DNA from: Aromatoleum evansii | GTDB lineage: Bacteria > Pseudomonadota > Gammaproteobacteria > Burkholderiales > Rhodocyclaceae | NCBI RefSeq assembly: GCF_012910805.1 | Contig: NZ_WTVK01000025.1 | Coordinates: forward strand, 1 to 64,000 | DNA: 64,000 nucleotides | Direction: 5' to 3' | In this document: positions 35,589 to 45,980 of the stretch, piece by piece | Position numbering within the stretch: the stretch's first letter is position 1 | Layout of the letters: each line of letters begins with the position of its first letter | The notes under the pieces: generated by a model | Told to the model about the DNA's origin: nothing | The model's input: only the letters and a program-made list of their open reading frames with translations | Databases searched by the model: none | Translations under genes and position numbers: made by a program

Positions 35589-37016
35589 ATGAAACAAGAT
35601 ACCTCGAGCACCCCCGACGTGCTCGTCATCGGCGGCGGCAATGCGGCGCTGTGCGCAGCGCTTACCGCCCGCGAGGCGGGCGCTTCCGTGCTGCTGCTGG
35701 AAGCCGCGCCGCGCGAATGGCGTGGCGGCAACTCGAGCCACACGCGCAACCTGCGTTGCATGCACGATGCCCCCCAGGACGTGCTCACCGAGGCCTACCC
35801 TGAAGAAGAGTTCTGGCAGGATCTCAAGAAGGTGACCGGTGGCCGCACCAACGAGCAACTCGCGCGGCTGGCGATCCGCGAGTCCTCCCGCTGTCGCGAC
35901 TGGATGCGCCGGCATGGCGTGCATTTCCAGCCCTCGCTGTCGGGCACGCTGCATCTGTCGCGCACCAACGCCTTCTTCATGGGGGGCGGAAAGGCGCTTG
36001 TGAATGCCTATTACCGCAGCGCGGAAGCGCTCGGCGTGCGCATCCGCTACGAGGCGCCGGTGGATCGACTGGAAGTGGTCGACGGCGAGTTCCGCGCCGC
36101 GTGGATCGGACAGGAACGCATCGTGGCCCGCTCCTGCGTGCTCGCCTCCGGCGGCTTCGAATCCAACCGGGAATGGCTGCGCGAAGCCTGGGGCCAGAAC
36201 GCCGACGGCGAGTGGCCGGCGGACAACTTCGCGATCCGCGGCACGCGCTTCAATCGCGGGGTGCTGCTGAAAGCGATGATGGAGTCGGGCGCCGACACGA
36301 TCGGCGATCCCTCGCAATCGCACTGCGTCGCCGTCGATGCGCGCGCGCCGCTCTACGACGGCGGGATCTGCACGCGCATCGACTGCGTGTCGCTCGGCAT
36401 CGTCGTCAACCGGCACGCGCAGCGCTTCTACGACGAGGGCGAAGACTTCTGGCCCAAGCGTTATGCGATCTGGGGACGTCTCGTCGCCCAGCAGCCCGGG
36501 CAGGTCGGATTTTCGGTCATCGATTCGAAGGCCGTCGGCCGCTTCATGCCCCCCGTGTTCCCCGGCGCGAAGGCCGACACCCTCGAAGGCCTCGCTCGCC
36601 AGCTCGGTCTCGAAGAGCAGGCCTTCGTGCGCACGGTGCGCGACTACAACGCCGCGTGCCGCGTCGGCACCTTCGACCACACGGTGCTCGACGACTGCCA
36701 TACGGACGGTGTAACGCCGGCGAAGACCCACTGGGCCTTGCCGCTCGATACCCCTCCCTTCTATGGCTACGCGCTCAAGCCCGGCATCACCTTCACCTAC
36801 CTCGGCCTGAAGGTCGACGAACGGGCGGCCGCGCATTTCAAGGGCAAACCCAGCCGCAATCTTTTCGTCGCCGGCGAGATGATGGCCGGCAATGTGCTCG
36901 GACAGGGCTACACCGCAGGGGTCGGCATGACGATCGGCACGGTATTCGGTCGTATCGCGGGCGCGTCTGCAGCCGTGGCGGCCAGGAATGAAGGAGTCGA
37001 ACATGCAGCAGCTTGA
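35589..37016 (+). CDS. tcuA: FAD-dependent tricarballylate dehydrogenase
   Basis: 475 residues. The Rossmann FAD motif is [19 protein letters not shown] near the N-terminus, followed by [12 protein letters not shown], and a closing motif [19 protein letters not shown]. This is the fumarate-reductase-like flavoprotein layout of TcuA, which oxidises tricarballylate to cis-aconitate. The gene overlaps tcuB by 14 bp, as expected for a TcuAB pair. Confidence 0.9.
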   Translation: MKQDTSSTPDVLVIGGGNAALCAALTAREAGASVLLLEAAPREWRGGNSSHTRNLRCMHDAPQDVLTEAYPEEEFWQDLKKVTGGRTNEQLARLAIRESSRCRDWMRRHGVHFQPSLSGTLHLSRTNAFFMGGGKALVNAYYRSAEALGVRIRYEAPVDRLEVVDGEFRAAWIGQERIVARSCVLASGGFESNREWLREAWGQNADGEWPADNFAIRGTRFNRGVLLKAMMESGADTIGDPSQSHCVAVDARAPLYDGGICTRIDCVSLGIVVNRHAQRFYDEGEDFWPKRYAIWGRLVAQQPGQVGFSVIDSKAVGRFMPPVFPGAKADTLEGLARQLGLEEQAFVRTVRDYNAACRVGTFDHTVLDDCHTDGVTPAKTHWALPLDTPPFYGYALKPGITFTYLGLKVDERAAAHFKGKPSRNLFVAGEMMAGNVLGQGYTAGVGMTIGTVFGRIAGASAAVAARNEGVEHAAA

Positions 37017-38163
37017 AGCCCTGCTCCGCGAAGCAAGCGATCTGGCCGAGGGCGTCGTCGTGCCCAGCGCGGCGGAAGCCGAAGTCGAACGCGTGATGAA
37101 GATCTGCAACGCCTGCCGCTACTGCGAAGGCTTTTGTGCGGTCTTCCCGGCGATGACACGGAGACTCGAATTCGCCCAGGCCGACGTTCATTACCTCGCG
37201 AACCTTTGCCACAATTGCGGCGCGTGCCTGCATGCCTGCCAATACGCGCCGCCGCACGAGTTCGCGGTCAATATTCCGCAGGCGATGGCCAAGGTGCGCG
37301 GGCAAACCTACTCGGACTTTGCGTGGCCGAGCAGTCTCGGCACGCTCTACCGCAACAACGGGCTCACCGTCGCGCTGGCGCTTGCGACCGGGCTCGCGCT
37401 CTTCCTGGTGATGGCCCTGGCAAGAAACGGCACGCTGTTCCACGCCCCGCTAGCCGGCGATTTCTACGCGATCTTTCCGCACAACCTGCTGGTGTCGATG
37501 TTCGGGCCGGTGTTCCTGTTCGTCGCGGTGGCTCTGGGCCTGGGTGTGGCGAAGTTCTGGCGCGGGATCTCGGCGGGAGACCCCAATGCGGCGGCAATCG
37601 CCGAGACCGCGCATGACGTGCTCAAGCTCAAGTACCTCGACGGCGGACACGGTCAAGGCTGCCCGAACGAGGACGATGCCAATACGCTCGCCCGCCGCCG
37701 CTTCCACCACCTGACCTTCTACGGCTTCATGCTGTGCTTTGCGGCAACGAGTGTGGCGACGATCTACCATTACGTCTTCGGCTGGGCGGCGCCTTACGCG
37801 CTGACCAGCCTGCCCGTCGTGCTCGGCACCCTGGGTGGAATCGGGCTGCTGATCGGCCCCGCAGGGCTGCTCTGGCTGAACCTGCAGCGCCACGCGCAGC
37901 ACGGGGACGCCGCGCAGAAACCGATGGACCGCGGTTTCATCGCGCTGCTGCTGCTCACCGGCGCCACGGGGCTCGCGCTCCTCGCGGGACGCGACACTGC
38001 AGCGATGGCGCTCCTCCTTGCCCTGCATCTCGGCGCGGTGATGGCGCTGTTCCTGACCATGCCCTATGGCAAGTTCGCACACGGCATTTTTCGCACTGCC
38101 GCGCTGCTGAAATGGTCGATCGAGAAGCGCACCCCCAATCCGGTCGGCGTCGGCAGCGAGTGA
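37003..38163 (+). CDS. tcuB: Tricarballylate utilisation Fe-S/membrane protein
   Basis: 386 residues from ATG 37003, 6 bp after AAGGAG; an ATG at 36988 has no such site. The N-terminal half has two cysteine clusters, [16 protein letters not shown] and [17 protein letters not shown], for 4Fe-4S centres. The C-terminal part has about six membrane helices. TcuB reoxidises the FADH2 of TcuA and hands electrons to the quinone pool. Its TGA overlaps a GTG start of the next gene. Confidence 0.9.
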   Translation: MQQLEALLREASDLAEGVVVPSAAEAEVERVMKICNACRYCEGFCAVFPAMTRRLEFAQADVHYLANLCHNCGACLHACQYAPPHEFAVNIPQAMAKVRGQTYSDFAWPSSLGTLYRNNGLTVALALATGLALFLVMALARNGTLFHAPLAGDFYAIFPHNLLVSMFGPVFLFVAVALGLGVAKFWRGISAGDPNAAAIAETAHDVLKLKYLDGGHGQGCPNEDDANTLARRRFHHLTFYGFMLCFAATSVATIYHYVFGWAAPYALTSLPVVLGTLGGIGLLIGPAGLLWLNLQRHAQHGDAAQKPMDRGFIALLLLTGATGLALLAGRDTAAMALLLALHLGAVMALFLTMPYGKFAHGIFRTAALLKWSIEKRTPNPVGVGSE

Positions 38164-39512
38164 GGCCGGTGCGCCCGGACCGGTTCGGCGAAGCCGCCGC
38201 GACCGCGAGCCCGCGGAAGCCCGGCCGGTCCTGGCGCGCGTTGCGTCATCGGAACTATCGGCTCTACTTCTGCGGGCAGTCGGTATCGCTGCTGGGCAGC
38301 TGGACGCAGCAGGTGGCACTCGGCTGGCTCGTCTATCGACTCACGGACTCGGCCGCACTGCTCGGCATCGTCGCGTTCCTCGCCCAGGCCCCGCAACTCG
38401 TCGTCGCGCCAGTCGCCGGCATCGTCATCGACCGGGTGGAGCGCAAACGCCTGATGCTGCTCGTGCAACTCATGATGCTGATCCAGGCAGGCTTCCTCGC
38501 GATTTCGACCTTTTGGGGCTGGATCACTCCGCTGCAGATCCTGGTCGCATCGGCATCGCTGGGCATCCTCAACAGCTTCGATGCGCCGCTTCGGCATGCG
38601 CTCGCTGCGCCACTGATCGCCGATCCGGAGGATCTGCCGAACGCGATCGCGCTGAACTCGCTGATCTTCAACACTGCGCGCTTCGTCGGACCGCCTGTTG
38701 CGGGTGCGGTGCTCGCGACGACTTCGGAGGCGGCATGCTTCGCGTTGAACGCGCTGTCGTTCGTCGCCGTGATTGCGGCACTGCTGTGCATCCGCATCCC
38801 GCACAATCAGACCGTCGCGCTCCCGTTCGGCACTGCGATGCGGGAAGGCGTGGAGTTCGTGCGGAACAGCCTGCCGGTCTCCAAGCTGCTGATTCAGGTC
38901 GCGTTGCTCAACTTCCTCGCCGCGAGCTATGTGCCCCTGATGCCGGTTTTCGCCCGCGACGTCTTCCACGGCGGGCCGAATACCCTCGGAATGCTCCTCG
39001 GCAGCGCGGGCGCCGGCGCCTTGTGCGCGTCCCTGAATCTCGTGATGCGCCGGTCCGTGAGGGGACTCACCGGCGAGATCGCCGGGGGAAACCTGCTCGC
39101 GGCGCTGGCGCTCATCGGATTTACATTGTCGGACACGCTCTGGCTCGGGGCGGGGCTGCTGTTCCTGGTCGGCTTCGGTGTCATCACCGGCAACGCGTCG
39201 AGCAATACGGTGCTGCAGACGATCCTGCCCGAGGGGCTCAGAGGCCGCGTGCTTGCGTTGTACACCGCGGCCAACCTCGGCGCAGCGGCTATCGGGAGCC
39301 TGCTTGCAGGAATCCTCTCCGATCACGTCGGTGCCAAAACGACGGAACTCGCTGCGGGCGCGGCGCTGCTGCTCGCAAGCCTTCATTTCCGGCTGGGGCT
39401 GGAATTCCTGCGCATGCATTTGCGCCCCATCTATGCGGCGCTCGGAATCCGCCACCCGGTCGTGCCCGAAGGGGAGGCCGGCGCGGCAACCCGAAAACCT
39501 TGGATCAGCTAG
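38160..39512 (+). CDS. MFS transporter, EntS/DHA3-like
   Basis: About 450 residues from GTG 38160 (GTGA overlap with tcuB) or GTG 38169; no ATG is available near the start. The first helix pair contains [20 protein letters not shown], followed by [16 protein letters not shown] (motif A) and about 12 helices. This is the DHA3/EntS type, generally exporters, rather than the TcuC citrate/H+ symporter type. In the operon it may export an acid or handle overflow; the direction of transport is uncertain. Confidence 0.8.
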   Translation: MRPVRPDRFGEAAATASPRKPGRSWRALRHRNYRLYFCGQSVSLLGSWTQQVALGWLVYRLTDSAALLGIVAFLAQAPQLVVAPVAGIVIDRVERKRLMLLVQLMMLIQAGFLAISTFWGWITPLQILVASASLGILNSFDAPLRHALAAPLIADPEDLPNAIALNSLIFNTARFVGPPVAGAVLATTSEAACFALNALSFVAVIAALLCIRIPHNQTVALPFGTAMREGVEFVRNSLPVSKLLIQVALLNFLAASYVPLMPVFARDVFHGGPNTLGMLLGSAGAGALCASLNLVMRRSVRGLTGEIAGGNLLAALALIGFTLSDTLWLGAGLLFLVGFGVITGNASSNTVLQTILPEGLRGRVLALYTAANLGAAAIGSLLAGILSDHVGAKTTELAAGAALLLASLHFRLGLEFLRMHLRPIYAALGIRHPVVPEGEAGAATRKPWIS

Positions 39513-39524
39513 GGAAGAAAAACG

Positions 39525-40514
39525 ATGAGAGTGACGGTCCTCGACGACTATCAGGGCGTGGTGCCGCGCCTCGCCGCTACGAAGGAGCTTGAGGACATCC
39601 CGGTAAGCCTCCACACGCTCACGGAACGCCTCGTCGACGAGGACGGGTTGATCGCCGCGCTGCAGGACACGGATTGCCTGGTGCTGATTCGCGAGCGCAC
39701 GCAGATCACCGCTCGCGTCGTCGAAGCGCTGCCGCGGCTGAAACTGATCGTACAGACCGGGCGGCTTTCCGGCTGCATCGACCTCGAAGCCTGCAGGCGA
39801 CGGGGCATCCAGGTCCGCGACGGCAGCGGCAATCCGATCGCACCCACTGAGCTGACCTGGGCGCTGATCCTCGCTGCGTCGCGCCGCTTGCTGCCCTACG
39901 CCCACCATCTGTCGCAGGGGCGGTGGCAGCGCAGCTGCGAACAGATCGGGGACGAAGGGCTCGGACGCGCCGTGCACGGCCGCACGCTCGGCGTCTGGTC
40001 CCTGGGCAAGATCGGAAGCCGCGTCGCGGCCATCGGGCAAGCCTTCGGGATGCGCGTCGTCGTGCACGGTCGCGAGCAGTCCCGCGAGGCCGCGGCGCGC
40101 GCCAGCTACGAGTTCATCGCCAACCGCAGCGAGTTCCTGGCGCAACTCGACGTCCTGACGCTGCACCTGCGGCTCGGCCCCGACACGCGCCACATGATCG
40201 ATGCCGACGATCTTGCATTGATGCGCCCGGACGCCTTGCTGGTGAACACCAGCCGCGCCGAACTCCTCGCGCCGGGCGCCCTGCTCGACGCGCTCGCCCG
40301 TGGCCGACCCGGTGCCGCAGCGCTGGACGTTTTCGAGGACGAGCCGGACGGCGTCGCGCCTTACCTGAATCACCCGGCAATCCTGTGTACCCCCCACCTG
40401 GGCTTCGTCGATCAGGACACCTACGAGGCTTACTTTCGTGAGGCGTTCGCGCAAGTGCGGCGATTCGTCGCCGGGGAAAAACCGGCAATCGGTGAGGGAA
40501 ACAGGCCGTCATAG
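39525..40514 (+). CDS. D-2-hydroxyacid dehydrogenase family protein
   Basis: 329 residues. The NAD-binding region is LGVWSLGKIGSRVAAIGQAFGM. The substrate domain includes LIVQTGRLSGCIDLEACRRRGI, and the ending VFEDEPDGVAPYLNHPAILCTPHLG carries the catalytic His. It would interconvert a 2-hydroxy and a 2-keto acid with NAD(H). In this island a hydroxy-dicarboxylate such as a malate or citramalate derivative is plausible but unproven. Confidence 0.85.
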   Translation: MRVTVLDDYQGVVPRLAATKELEDIPVSLHTLTERLVDEDGLIAALQDTDCLVLIRERTQITARVVEALPRLKLIVQTGRLSGCIDLEACRRRGIQVRDGSGNPIAPTELTWALILAASRRLLPYAHHLSQGRWQRSCEQIGDEGLGRAVHGRTLGVWSLGKIGSRVAAIGQAFGMRVVVHGREQSREAAARASYEFIANRSEFLAQLDVLTLHLRLGPDTRHMIDADDLALMRPDALLVNTSRAELLAPGALLDALARGRPGAAALDVFEDEPDGVAPYLNHPAILCTPHLGFVDQDTYEAYFREAFAQVRRFVAGEKPAIGEGNRPS

Positions 40515-40555
40515 AAATGCGTACCTCGCAACAATCGTAGCGATTATTGCATTTC
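40514..40555. promoter_or_regulatory. LysR operator candidate upstream of PrpF-2
   Basis: GAAATGC (40514-40520) and GCATTTC (40549-40555) are inverted repeats. Inside them GCAACAATCG-TAG-CGATTATTGC (40528-40550) is a near-perfect palindrome. It shares ATTGCATTTC with the control region of PrpF-1. Confidence 0.55.
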
Positions 40556-40612
40556 ATGTTTTTCCGTCGGGCGCCCAGAATCGCGCCATCGTTGAGACGG
40601 AGGAACACCAGC

Positions 40613-41710
40613 ATGATCCTGACCATTCCTTGCACGCTGATGCGCGGAGGCACGTCGAAGGGGCCGTATTTCCACGCCGCAGATCTCCCCGCCGATCCCG
40701 CGGAGCGCGACCGCGTACTGCTCGCGGCGATGGGGTCGCCCCATGCGCGGCAGATCGACGGCATCGGCGGCGGCGACACGCTGACGAGCAAGGTCGTCAT
40801 CGTGAGCCCCTCGACCCGCGCCGACATCGACGTCGAGTATCTCTTTGCGCAGGTGTCGGTCGAGACGGCCACCGTCGACACGACGCCGAACTGCGGCAAC
40901 ATGCTCGCCGGCGTCGGCCCCTTCGCGATCGAGAACGGGCTGGTCCCCGCGACCGACCCCGTCACGACCCTGCGCATCCTCAACGTGAACACCGGCAAGG
41001 TCGTCGAGGCCGTGATCCAGACGCCTGGCGGCAAGGTGAGCTACGACGGGCTTGCACGCATCGATGGCGTCCCCGGCAGCGGAGCGCCGATCCAGCTGAA
41101 TTTCCGCGACGCGGCCGGTGCCAAGACCGGACGCCTGCTGCCGACCGGGCGTCCGCTCGATGTCGTCGATGGCGTCGAAGTGTCCTGCATCGACTTCTCG
41201 ACGCCGCTGGTTTTCGTCCCAGCGCAAGCGATGGGAAAGACCGGCCACGAGACGAAGGCCGAACTCGATGCCGACCGGAAGCTGAAGGTCCGGCTCGAGT
41301 CGATCCGCTTGCAGGTTGCGCTGCTCGCAGGACTGGGTGATGTGCGCGACAAGGTCTTGCCGAAGATCGCCCTGGTTGCGTCGCCTCAGGGGAGAGGCGT
41401 TATCGCCTCTCGCTACTTCACCCCGTGGAACTGCCATTCTGCCTATGCCGTGACGGGCGCGTTGTGCCTCGCGGCCGCGAGCATCCTTCCCGGCTCGGTC
41501 GTGCAAGGTCTCGCCCGGCCGAAGTCGGACGACCCGTACCTCGTGACGATCGAGCAGCCAGCCGGAACGCTGGACATCCGCCTCGACGTCGCGGCAAAGG
41601 CGGTCGACGACCTTCCCGTCATCCATTCCGCGGGCTTGATCCGGACCGCCCGCCCGCTCTTCCGCGGAGCCGTACACGTTCCTCTGTGCGAGCCCGGTCG
41701 AGCCGCATAG
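40613..41710 (+). CDS. PrpF-family isomerase, copy 2
   Basis: 365 residues from ATG 40613, preceded by GGAGGAAC. It shows the same landmarks as copy 1: LMRGGTSKGPYF, GIGGGDTLTSKV, NCGNMLAGVGPFA, TGRLLPTG. The position occupied by Ser in NSGNM of copy 1 is Cys in NCGNM here, a notable difference at a site that in related folds is catalytic. It has its own control region. Two PrpF paralogues in one island suggest separate isomerisation steps or substrates. Confidence 0.87.
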   Translation: MILTIPCTLMRGGTSKGPYFHAADLPADPAERDRVLLAAMGSPHARQIDGIGGGDTLTSKVVIVSPSTRADIDVEYLFAQVSVETATVDTTPNCGNMLAGVGPFAIENGLVPATDPVTTLRILNVNTGKVVEAVIQTPGGKVSYDGLARIDGVPGSGAPIQLNFRDAAGAKTGRLLPTGRPLDVVDGVEVSCIDFSTPLVFVPAQAMGKTGHETKAELDADRKLKVRLESIRLQVALLAGLGDVRDKVLPKIALVASPQGRGVIASRYFTPWNCHSAYAVTGALCLAAASILPGSVVQGLARPKSDDPYLVTIEQPAGTLDIRLDVAAKAVDDLPVIHSAGLIRTARPLFRGAVHVPLCEPGRAA

Positions 41711-41810
41711 GCGCCACTCTCGCGAAATAGCAAAGCGCGCGGCAAGCCTTGATGCCGCGCCGGCCGGGCGCTGACTTTCTCATGCGCATTCAGCATCAAT
41801 GCACCGTAAT

Positions 41811-41820
41811 TTTGCATTTC
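41811..41820. promoter_or_regulatory. TTTGCATTTC motif upstream of the porin gene
   Basis: Matches ATTGCATTTC of the two PrpF control regions at 9 of 10 bases. It is followed by CCGCAATTACG, 140 bp before the porin start. Consistent with a shared LysR site. Confidence 0.4.
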
Positions 41821-41960
41821 CCGCAATTACGCACGGTCCCCATACTCCGCCTGCGCTCCGCGATCACCGAAGAAATCCGCGCCGGCTGTGAGCGCTCGTG
41901 ACGACCCCGGCCGAAGTCCGGGGCGAGGGCGAGAAGACGAATCCAACCAAGGAGGAAAGC

Positions 41961-43274
41961 ATGAAGAAGATGAAAGCGGGGATACTGCCCCTGCTCGTAG
42001 CCGGACTGTTTGTGCCCGCGATTTGCGCGGCGGCGGAAGAGGACGGGCACAAACTCGAACTGAAAGTGCGCGGCGTGCATTTTGACCGCGAATTCGAGAC
42101 ATCCTCGAGGGATCGCACGCAGACCGCGCTCGGCTTGCAGCTCAATTACGAGTCGCCGTACTTCGGCGACATCGCCGGATTCGGCGTGTCGGGCTACAGC
42201 GTCACCAAGCTCGATGCGACCGGCTTTGTCACCACGGACGTGCTCTCCGCTGACAACAATGGCGAGTTGCACGATTCTTTCGGCAAGATCGCCCAGGCAT
42301 TCGTAAAGCTGAAGTACCACGACAAGGCCCAGCTCAAGATCGGTCGGCAACTGTATGACAGCCTGCTCATGATCAGTTCCACGAGCCGTGCCGTGCCCAA
42401 CACCTACTCCGGTGCAAGCGGCCAGCTGACGCTCGTCCCCGGGCTCACGCTCTACGGTGCGATGTTCGACGAGTGGTCGCGGCGCGGCGAAGCGCATTTC
42501 GAGAAATTCGCGACCGACCGATCCGACGAGGGCGACATCGACTATGTCGGCGTGGCCGGCGCGCGCTATGCGAAGGGGCCCTACGAAATCAACGTCGAGT
42601 ACCTGAACTCGAAGGAGTTCCTGACCAAGGTCGGTGTCGTCGGTGCTTACACCTTCAATCTCGCGGACAAGAACAAGCTGAAGCTCAGCGCCGGTCTGCA
42701 CAGCTCGCGTGATGCGGGCAAGCTCTTCGTCACGGCTGCCGAAGGGGCGGAACTGGACGACGAGGACGTCCCGGGCTCGCGTGCCGGGGTAACCCGCAGC
42801 GACAACGATGGGCGCGGCGCCTATCTCGACGCGGAGTGGACGGCCGGTAACGTCATGCTCGGCGCGGCGGTGGCGAAGTTCGATGGCGCATGGATCGAGG
42901 ACAATTTCACCGGCGACCACGGCATGAACCCCTTCCCTACGGGCGGCGTGCTGGCGGACATGACGAACAACGACGAGACCGTCTGGATGGTCCGCGCAGG
43001 CTACGACTGGAAAGACTACATCAAGGGACTGAAGACGACGGTCAAGTACAAGCAGGGTACGGGCGCCAGGAACAGTCACGTCTCGTCGCGCGGCGAGGCG
43101 GACGAAAGTGAGCTGGAAGTCGATGTCCGCTACCAGATCCCGCTGCTCAAGGGGCTGAACCTTCGTTACCGGTACCTGGAATACAACTCCGACAAGACCG
43201 GTCGCGTGGACGGCGTTCTGCAGGACAACACCGACCATCGCGTATACCTCGACTACACGTATCGTTTCTTCTGA
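41961..43274 (+). CDS. OprD-family outer-membrane porin
   Basis: 437 residues from ATG 41961, after AAGGAGGAAAGC. Signal peptide with cleavage after AICAAA. The mature part alternates short amphipathic strands and ends in YRFF with a terminal aromatic, the outer-membrane barrel signature. TALGLQLNYESPYFGDIAGFGVSGY near the N-terminus is the OprD-family region. It likely admits the organic acid substrate and is the last gene of the island. Confidence 0.88.
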   Translation: MKKMKAGILPLLVAGLFVPAICAAAEEDGHKLELKVRGVHFDREFETSSRDRTQTALGLQLNYESPYFGDIAGFGVSGYSVTKLDATGFVTTDVLSADNNGELHDSFGKIAQAFVKLKYHDKAQLKIGRQLYDSLLMISSTSRAVPNTYSGASGQLTLVPGLTLYGAMFDEWSRRGEAHFEKFATDRSDEGDIDYVGVAGARYAKGPYEINVEYLNSKEFLTKVGVVGAYTFNLADKNKLKLSAGLHSSRDAGKLFVTAAEGAELDDEDVPGSRAGVTRSDNDGRGAYLDAEWTAGNVMLGAAVAKFDGAWIEDNFTGDHGMNPFPTGGVLADMTNNDETVWMVRAGYDWKDYIKGLKTTVKYKQGTGARNSHVSSRGEADESELEVDVRYQIPLLKGLNLRYRYLEYNSDKTGRVDGVLQDNTDHRVYLDYTYRFF

Positions 43275-43515
43275 TAACAAGGGCGGACTACAACGAACGT
43301 TTGCGAGCGGCATCCGAACGCCGCTCGCAGTTGCTGCCGTGCGCCCTCGCACGCGACGAACGTGAGCAAGAAAAGGTTTGTTGGATCCGACTGTCCGTTC
43401 CGGGCGAGTTGCACGCGTCGGCTTTCCGGCAGATTTCCGAGCAAAGCAATCTCTCCAATGACGGCTCTGCCGAAACAACGAGCGGCAGCAATGGCCGTGA
43501 CCCGCCCGCCCCATT

Positions 43516-45975
43516 TCAAGCCTGGCCAGAGCCATTGCGGCCGGATCGATTATCGCTTTTCCCGCTTCTTGTGATCGTCGAAACGGCTCCACCCCCGTGG
43601 TTGGGGAACGCCATTGCTGCGAGCCCATATAGCGCCGCGGCCAGCACGATGACGCCGCTGAAGCCCAGGTGGATGGCGAGCAGCGTCGCCAGCACGGCGC
43701 CGATCACCGACGTGCAGGCGTTGATGCCATAGGCCCAGGGCACGGCGGACGGGCTGTGCGAAGCGAGTGCTGCCAGGCCGCGCGGGAAGGGCATGCCCAT
43801 GCAGAAGGCCAGCGGCGCGATCAAGACAACGGCCAGCGGGATCTTCAAGGCGTCGGGCAGGGCGACGGCGAACCGCAGCAACCAGGGTAGCAGCAGCAGG
43901 TAGGACGCCGCGAGCGGAAGTATGGCCAGCACCGGCCGCCACACCCCGCCTTGCAGCCTTTCGGAATAGCGGCTGCCCAGGCCGGCGAAGAGCAGGAAGG
44001 CGCAGAGCACCACGGCCACGGCATACAGCGGATGGGGAAGCAGCAGCGTGAATTTCTGGATGAAGGCGATCTCGATGAACATGAAGCCGAAACCCAGCGC
44101 GGCGAAGTAGGCGAACACCCGGGTCCGCGGCACGGCCGGGGGCTGCGCCCGCCCCAGCCTCAGGGGCAGCAGGATCAGCAGTGTGCTGGCGAGCAGCGCC
44201 TGCCCCAGTGTGGCCACCAGCACCGGGTAGCCCAGTTCCAGCAGCGGCAGGCCGCCGCGGCCCTTGAGGGCGAGGATTTCAGGGAAGGTCCGCCAGCGGA
44301 AGAAGTTGAAGAAGTAGGGGCGGTCGTCGGTGGCCGGGGCGATGTTGAACTTGTAGCGCTCGATGAATTGCGCGCGGCCCTCGCCCAGCAGTGCGGTGGC
44401 GCCCTCGTGGAACCAAGGCTGGTCGAGCCGGTTGAAGCGATTGGTCTCCCAGGCGGCAATGCCGGGTGCCCACTCGATATCGAATGAGCGCGCGTCGCTG
44501 AAGGCTCGGATCCTTGCGACGTCCTCCGCGCCGAATTCACCGTTCCGGACGAGCAGCGTGACGGTCTGCCAGCCCCGCACCAAGGCCAGGCGATTGCCGG
44601 GTTGCGCCACCCCTTCGTGCTCCAGTGCGACCACCGCGGTGCCGAACAACTTGAGGGCGTCGCGCGGTGGCAGGCTGACCCAACGCGTGATGGAGAGGAG
44701 CCCGCCGGGGCGCAAGTGGCGCAGATAGTCTTGCAGCGCCTCCACCGTGTAGAGATAGCTTTCGCTGAGCCCGTAGAGTCCGGCGGAGGAGGCGCCGAAG
44801 GCATCGAGCAGCGCCACCTGGATGAGGTCGTAGCGCTCCTGGCTCGCGGCGACGAAGCCGCGCGCCTCCGCAACATGGACCTGCACCCCCGGGCGCCGGT
44901 ACACATCACCGGCAAAGCCGGCATGCCGGTCGCGGACGAGGTCGACCATCTGGGCGTTGAGCTCGATCGCCTCGACGCGCCGCGCCTCGTGGCTGAGCGC
45001 CTGGAGGACGTCCGCGCCACTGCCCGCCCCGAGCACCAGCACATGGGGCGCTTTCAGCAGGTGGTAGGGCAAGGCGGAAGTCATCATGTCGAGGTAGGCG
45101 AGCTTGCCGAAATCACCGTCGAAGCGGGTGAGCGCGGCGAAACCCTCCCCGTCCGTGAAGACCCCCAATTGAGCGGGCGGCTCCCCCGCCGCGTTGAGGC
45201 TGAGTCCCGGCGCATGGCGGAAGGGTACGCGCGGGCTTTCCACCACCGTCAGGAGTCCCAGCGGGCTGGAGCGCTCCTCGAGCACGCGCGCGCCACCGAT
45301 TTGCAGCGTCCGCGAGAGGCTCTTGTATTCGTTCGGGACGGGGGTGCCGACCGGTGCCGGCAGCGCGAAGGGCAGCGCCAGCGCCAAGGCCAGAAGGACT
45401 GCGGCGAGCCGCGGCCCGAGCCGGAGTCGCCAAGCGCCCACCGCGGCGGCGAGCAGGCCCAGTGCGGCGATGACCCGCAAGGCGGAAAGCGGTGGCAGCA
45501 GGAAGAGCAGCGCCATCACCAGCAGGCAACCGCCCGCCGCGCCGAGAAGGTCGGCGCCATAGAGGCGATGGGTGGCCGCATTGCAGCAGACGAAACTGAG
45601 GCAGATGCAGTTGCCGGCAAAGAAGAAGGGCACGAACAGCAGCCCGTAGAGCAGCAGCAGGAAGAGGGGCTGGCGAGCGTCCCAGAGGATTTCCAGGGCA
45701 TTGAAGGGCACGCGCTGCGCCACCTGGAAGGCCGCGACCTGCGCCAGGCCGAACAGCGCGGCATTGATGACGAAAGCGACGGGGAAATGCCGCGACAGGC
45801 GTTCGCGCCACAAGGCGACGACGGTGCCGGAGACCCCGTAGCCCAGCAGCGCCAGGCTGATCATCATGTAGGCGAAGTGGTGCCAGTACACGATGGAGAA
45901 GAGCCGCATCAGCAGGAGCTGGTAGCCCAGCACCGCCGCCGAGATCAGCCCGACGGAGACGAGCGGCGCCGGCAT
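43516..45975 (-). CDS. Membrane protein with internal spermidine-synthase-like methyltransferase-fold domain
   Basis: 819 residues from ATG 45975 (or 822 from TTG 45984, which overlaps the upstream TGA). About 6 helices, then a soluble domain with HVLVLGAGSGADVLQAL and RVEAIELNAQMV (nucleotide-binding loop and acidic strand end), QVALLDAFGASSAGLYGLSESYLYT, then 6-7 more helices. Such MFS/spermidine-synthase-like fusions are widespread but uncharacterised; aminopropyl or methyl transfer is not proven. Coupled to the isoaspartate methyltransferase gene upstream. Confidence 0.8.
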   Translation of the reverse strand: MPAPLVSVGLISAAVLGYQLLLMRLFSIVYWHHFAYMMISLALLGYGVSGTVVALWRERLSRHFPVAFVINAALFGLAQVAAFQVAQRVPFNALEILWDARQPLFLLLLYGLLFVPFFFAGNCICLSFVCCNAATHRLYGADLLGAAGGCLLVMALLFLLPPLSALRVIAALGLLAAAVGAWRLRLGPRLAAVLLALALALPFALPAPVGTPVPNEYKSLSRTLQIGGARVLEERSSPLGLLTVVESPRVPFRHAPGLSLNAAGEPPAQLGVFTDGEGFAALTRFDGDFGKLAYLDMMTSALPYHLLKAPHVLVLGAGSGADVLQALSHEARRVEAIELNAQMVDLVRDRHAGFAGDVYRRPGVQVHVAEARGFVAASQERYDLIQVALLDAFGASSAGLYGLSESYLYTVEALQDYLRHLRPGGLLSITRWVSLPPRDALKLFGTAVVALEHEGVAQPGNRLALVRGWQTVTLLVRNGEFGAEDVARIRAFSDARSFDIEWAPGIAAWETNRFNRLDQPWFHEGATALLGEGRAQFIERYKFNIAPATDDRPYFFNFFRWRTFPEILALKGRGGLPLLELGYPVLVATLGQALLASTLLILLPLRLGRAQPPAVPRTRVFAYFAALGFGFMFIEIAFIQKFTLLLPHPLYAVAVVLCAFLLFAGLGSRYSERLQGGVWRPVLAILPLAASYLLLLPWLLRFAVALPDALKIPLAVVLIAPLAFCMGMPFPRGLAALASHSPSAVPWAYGINACTSVIGAVLATLLAIHLGFSGVIVLAAALYGLAAMAFPNHGGGAVSTITRSGKSDNRSGRNGSGQA

Positions 45976-45980
45976 GCGCT

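Noticed and set aside
38160-39512. Naming the MFS gene after tcuAB as tcuC
   Set aside because: It shows EntS/DHA3-like N-terminal motifs rather than those of the citrate-proton symporter family to which TcuC belongs.
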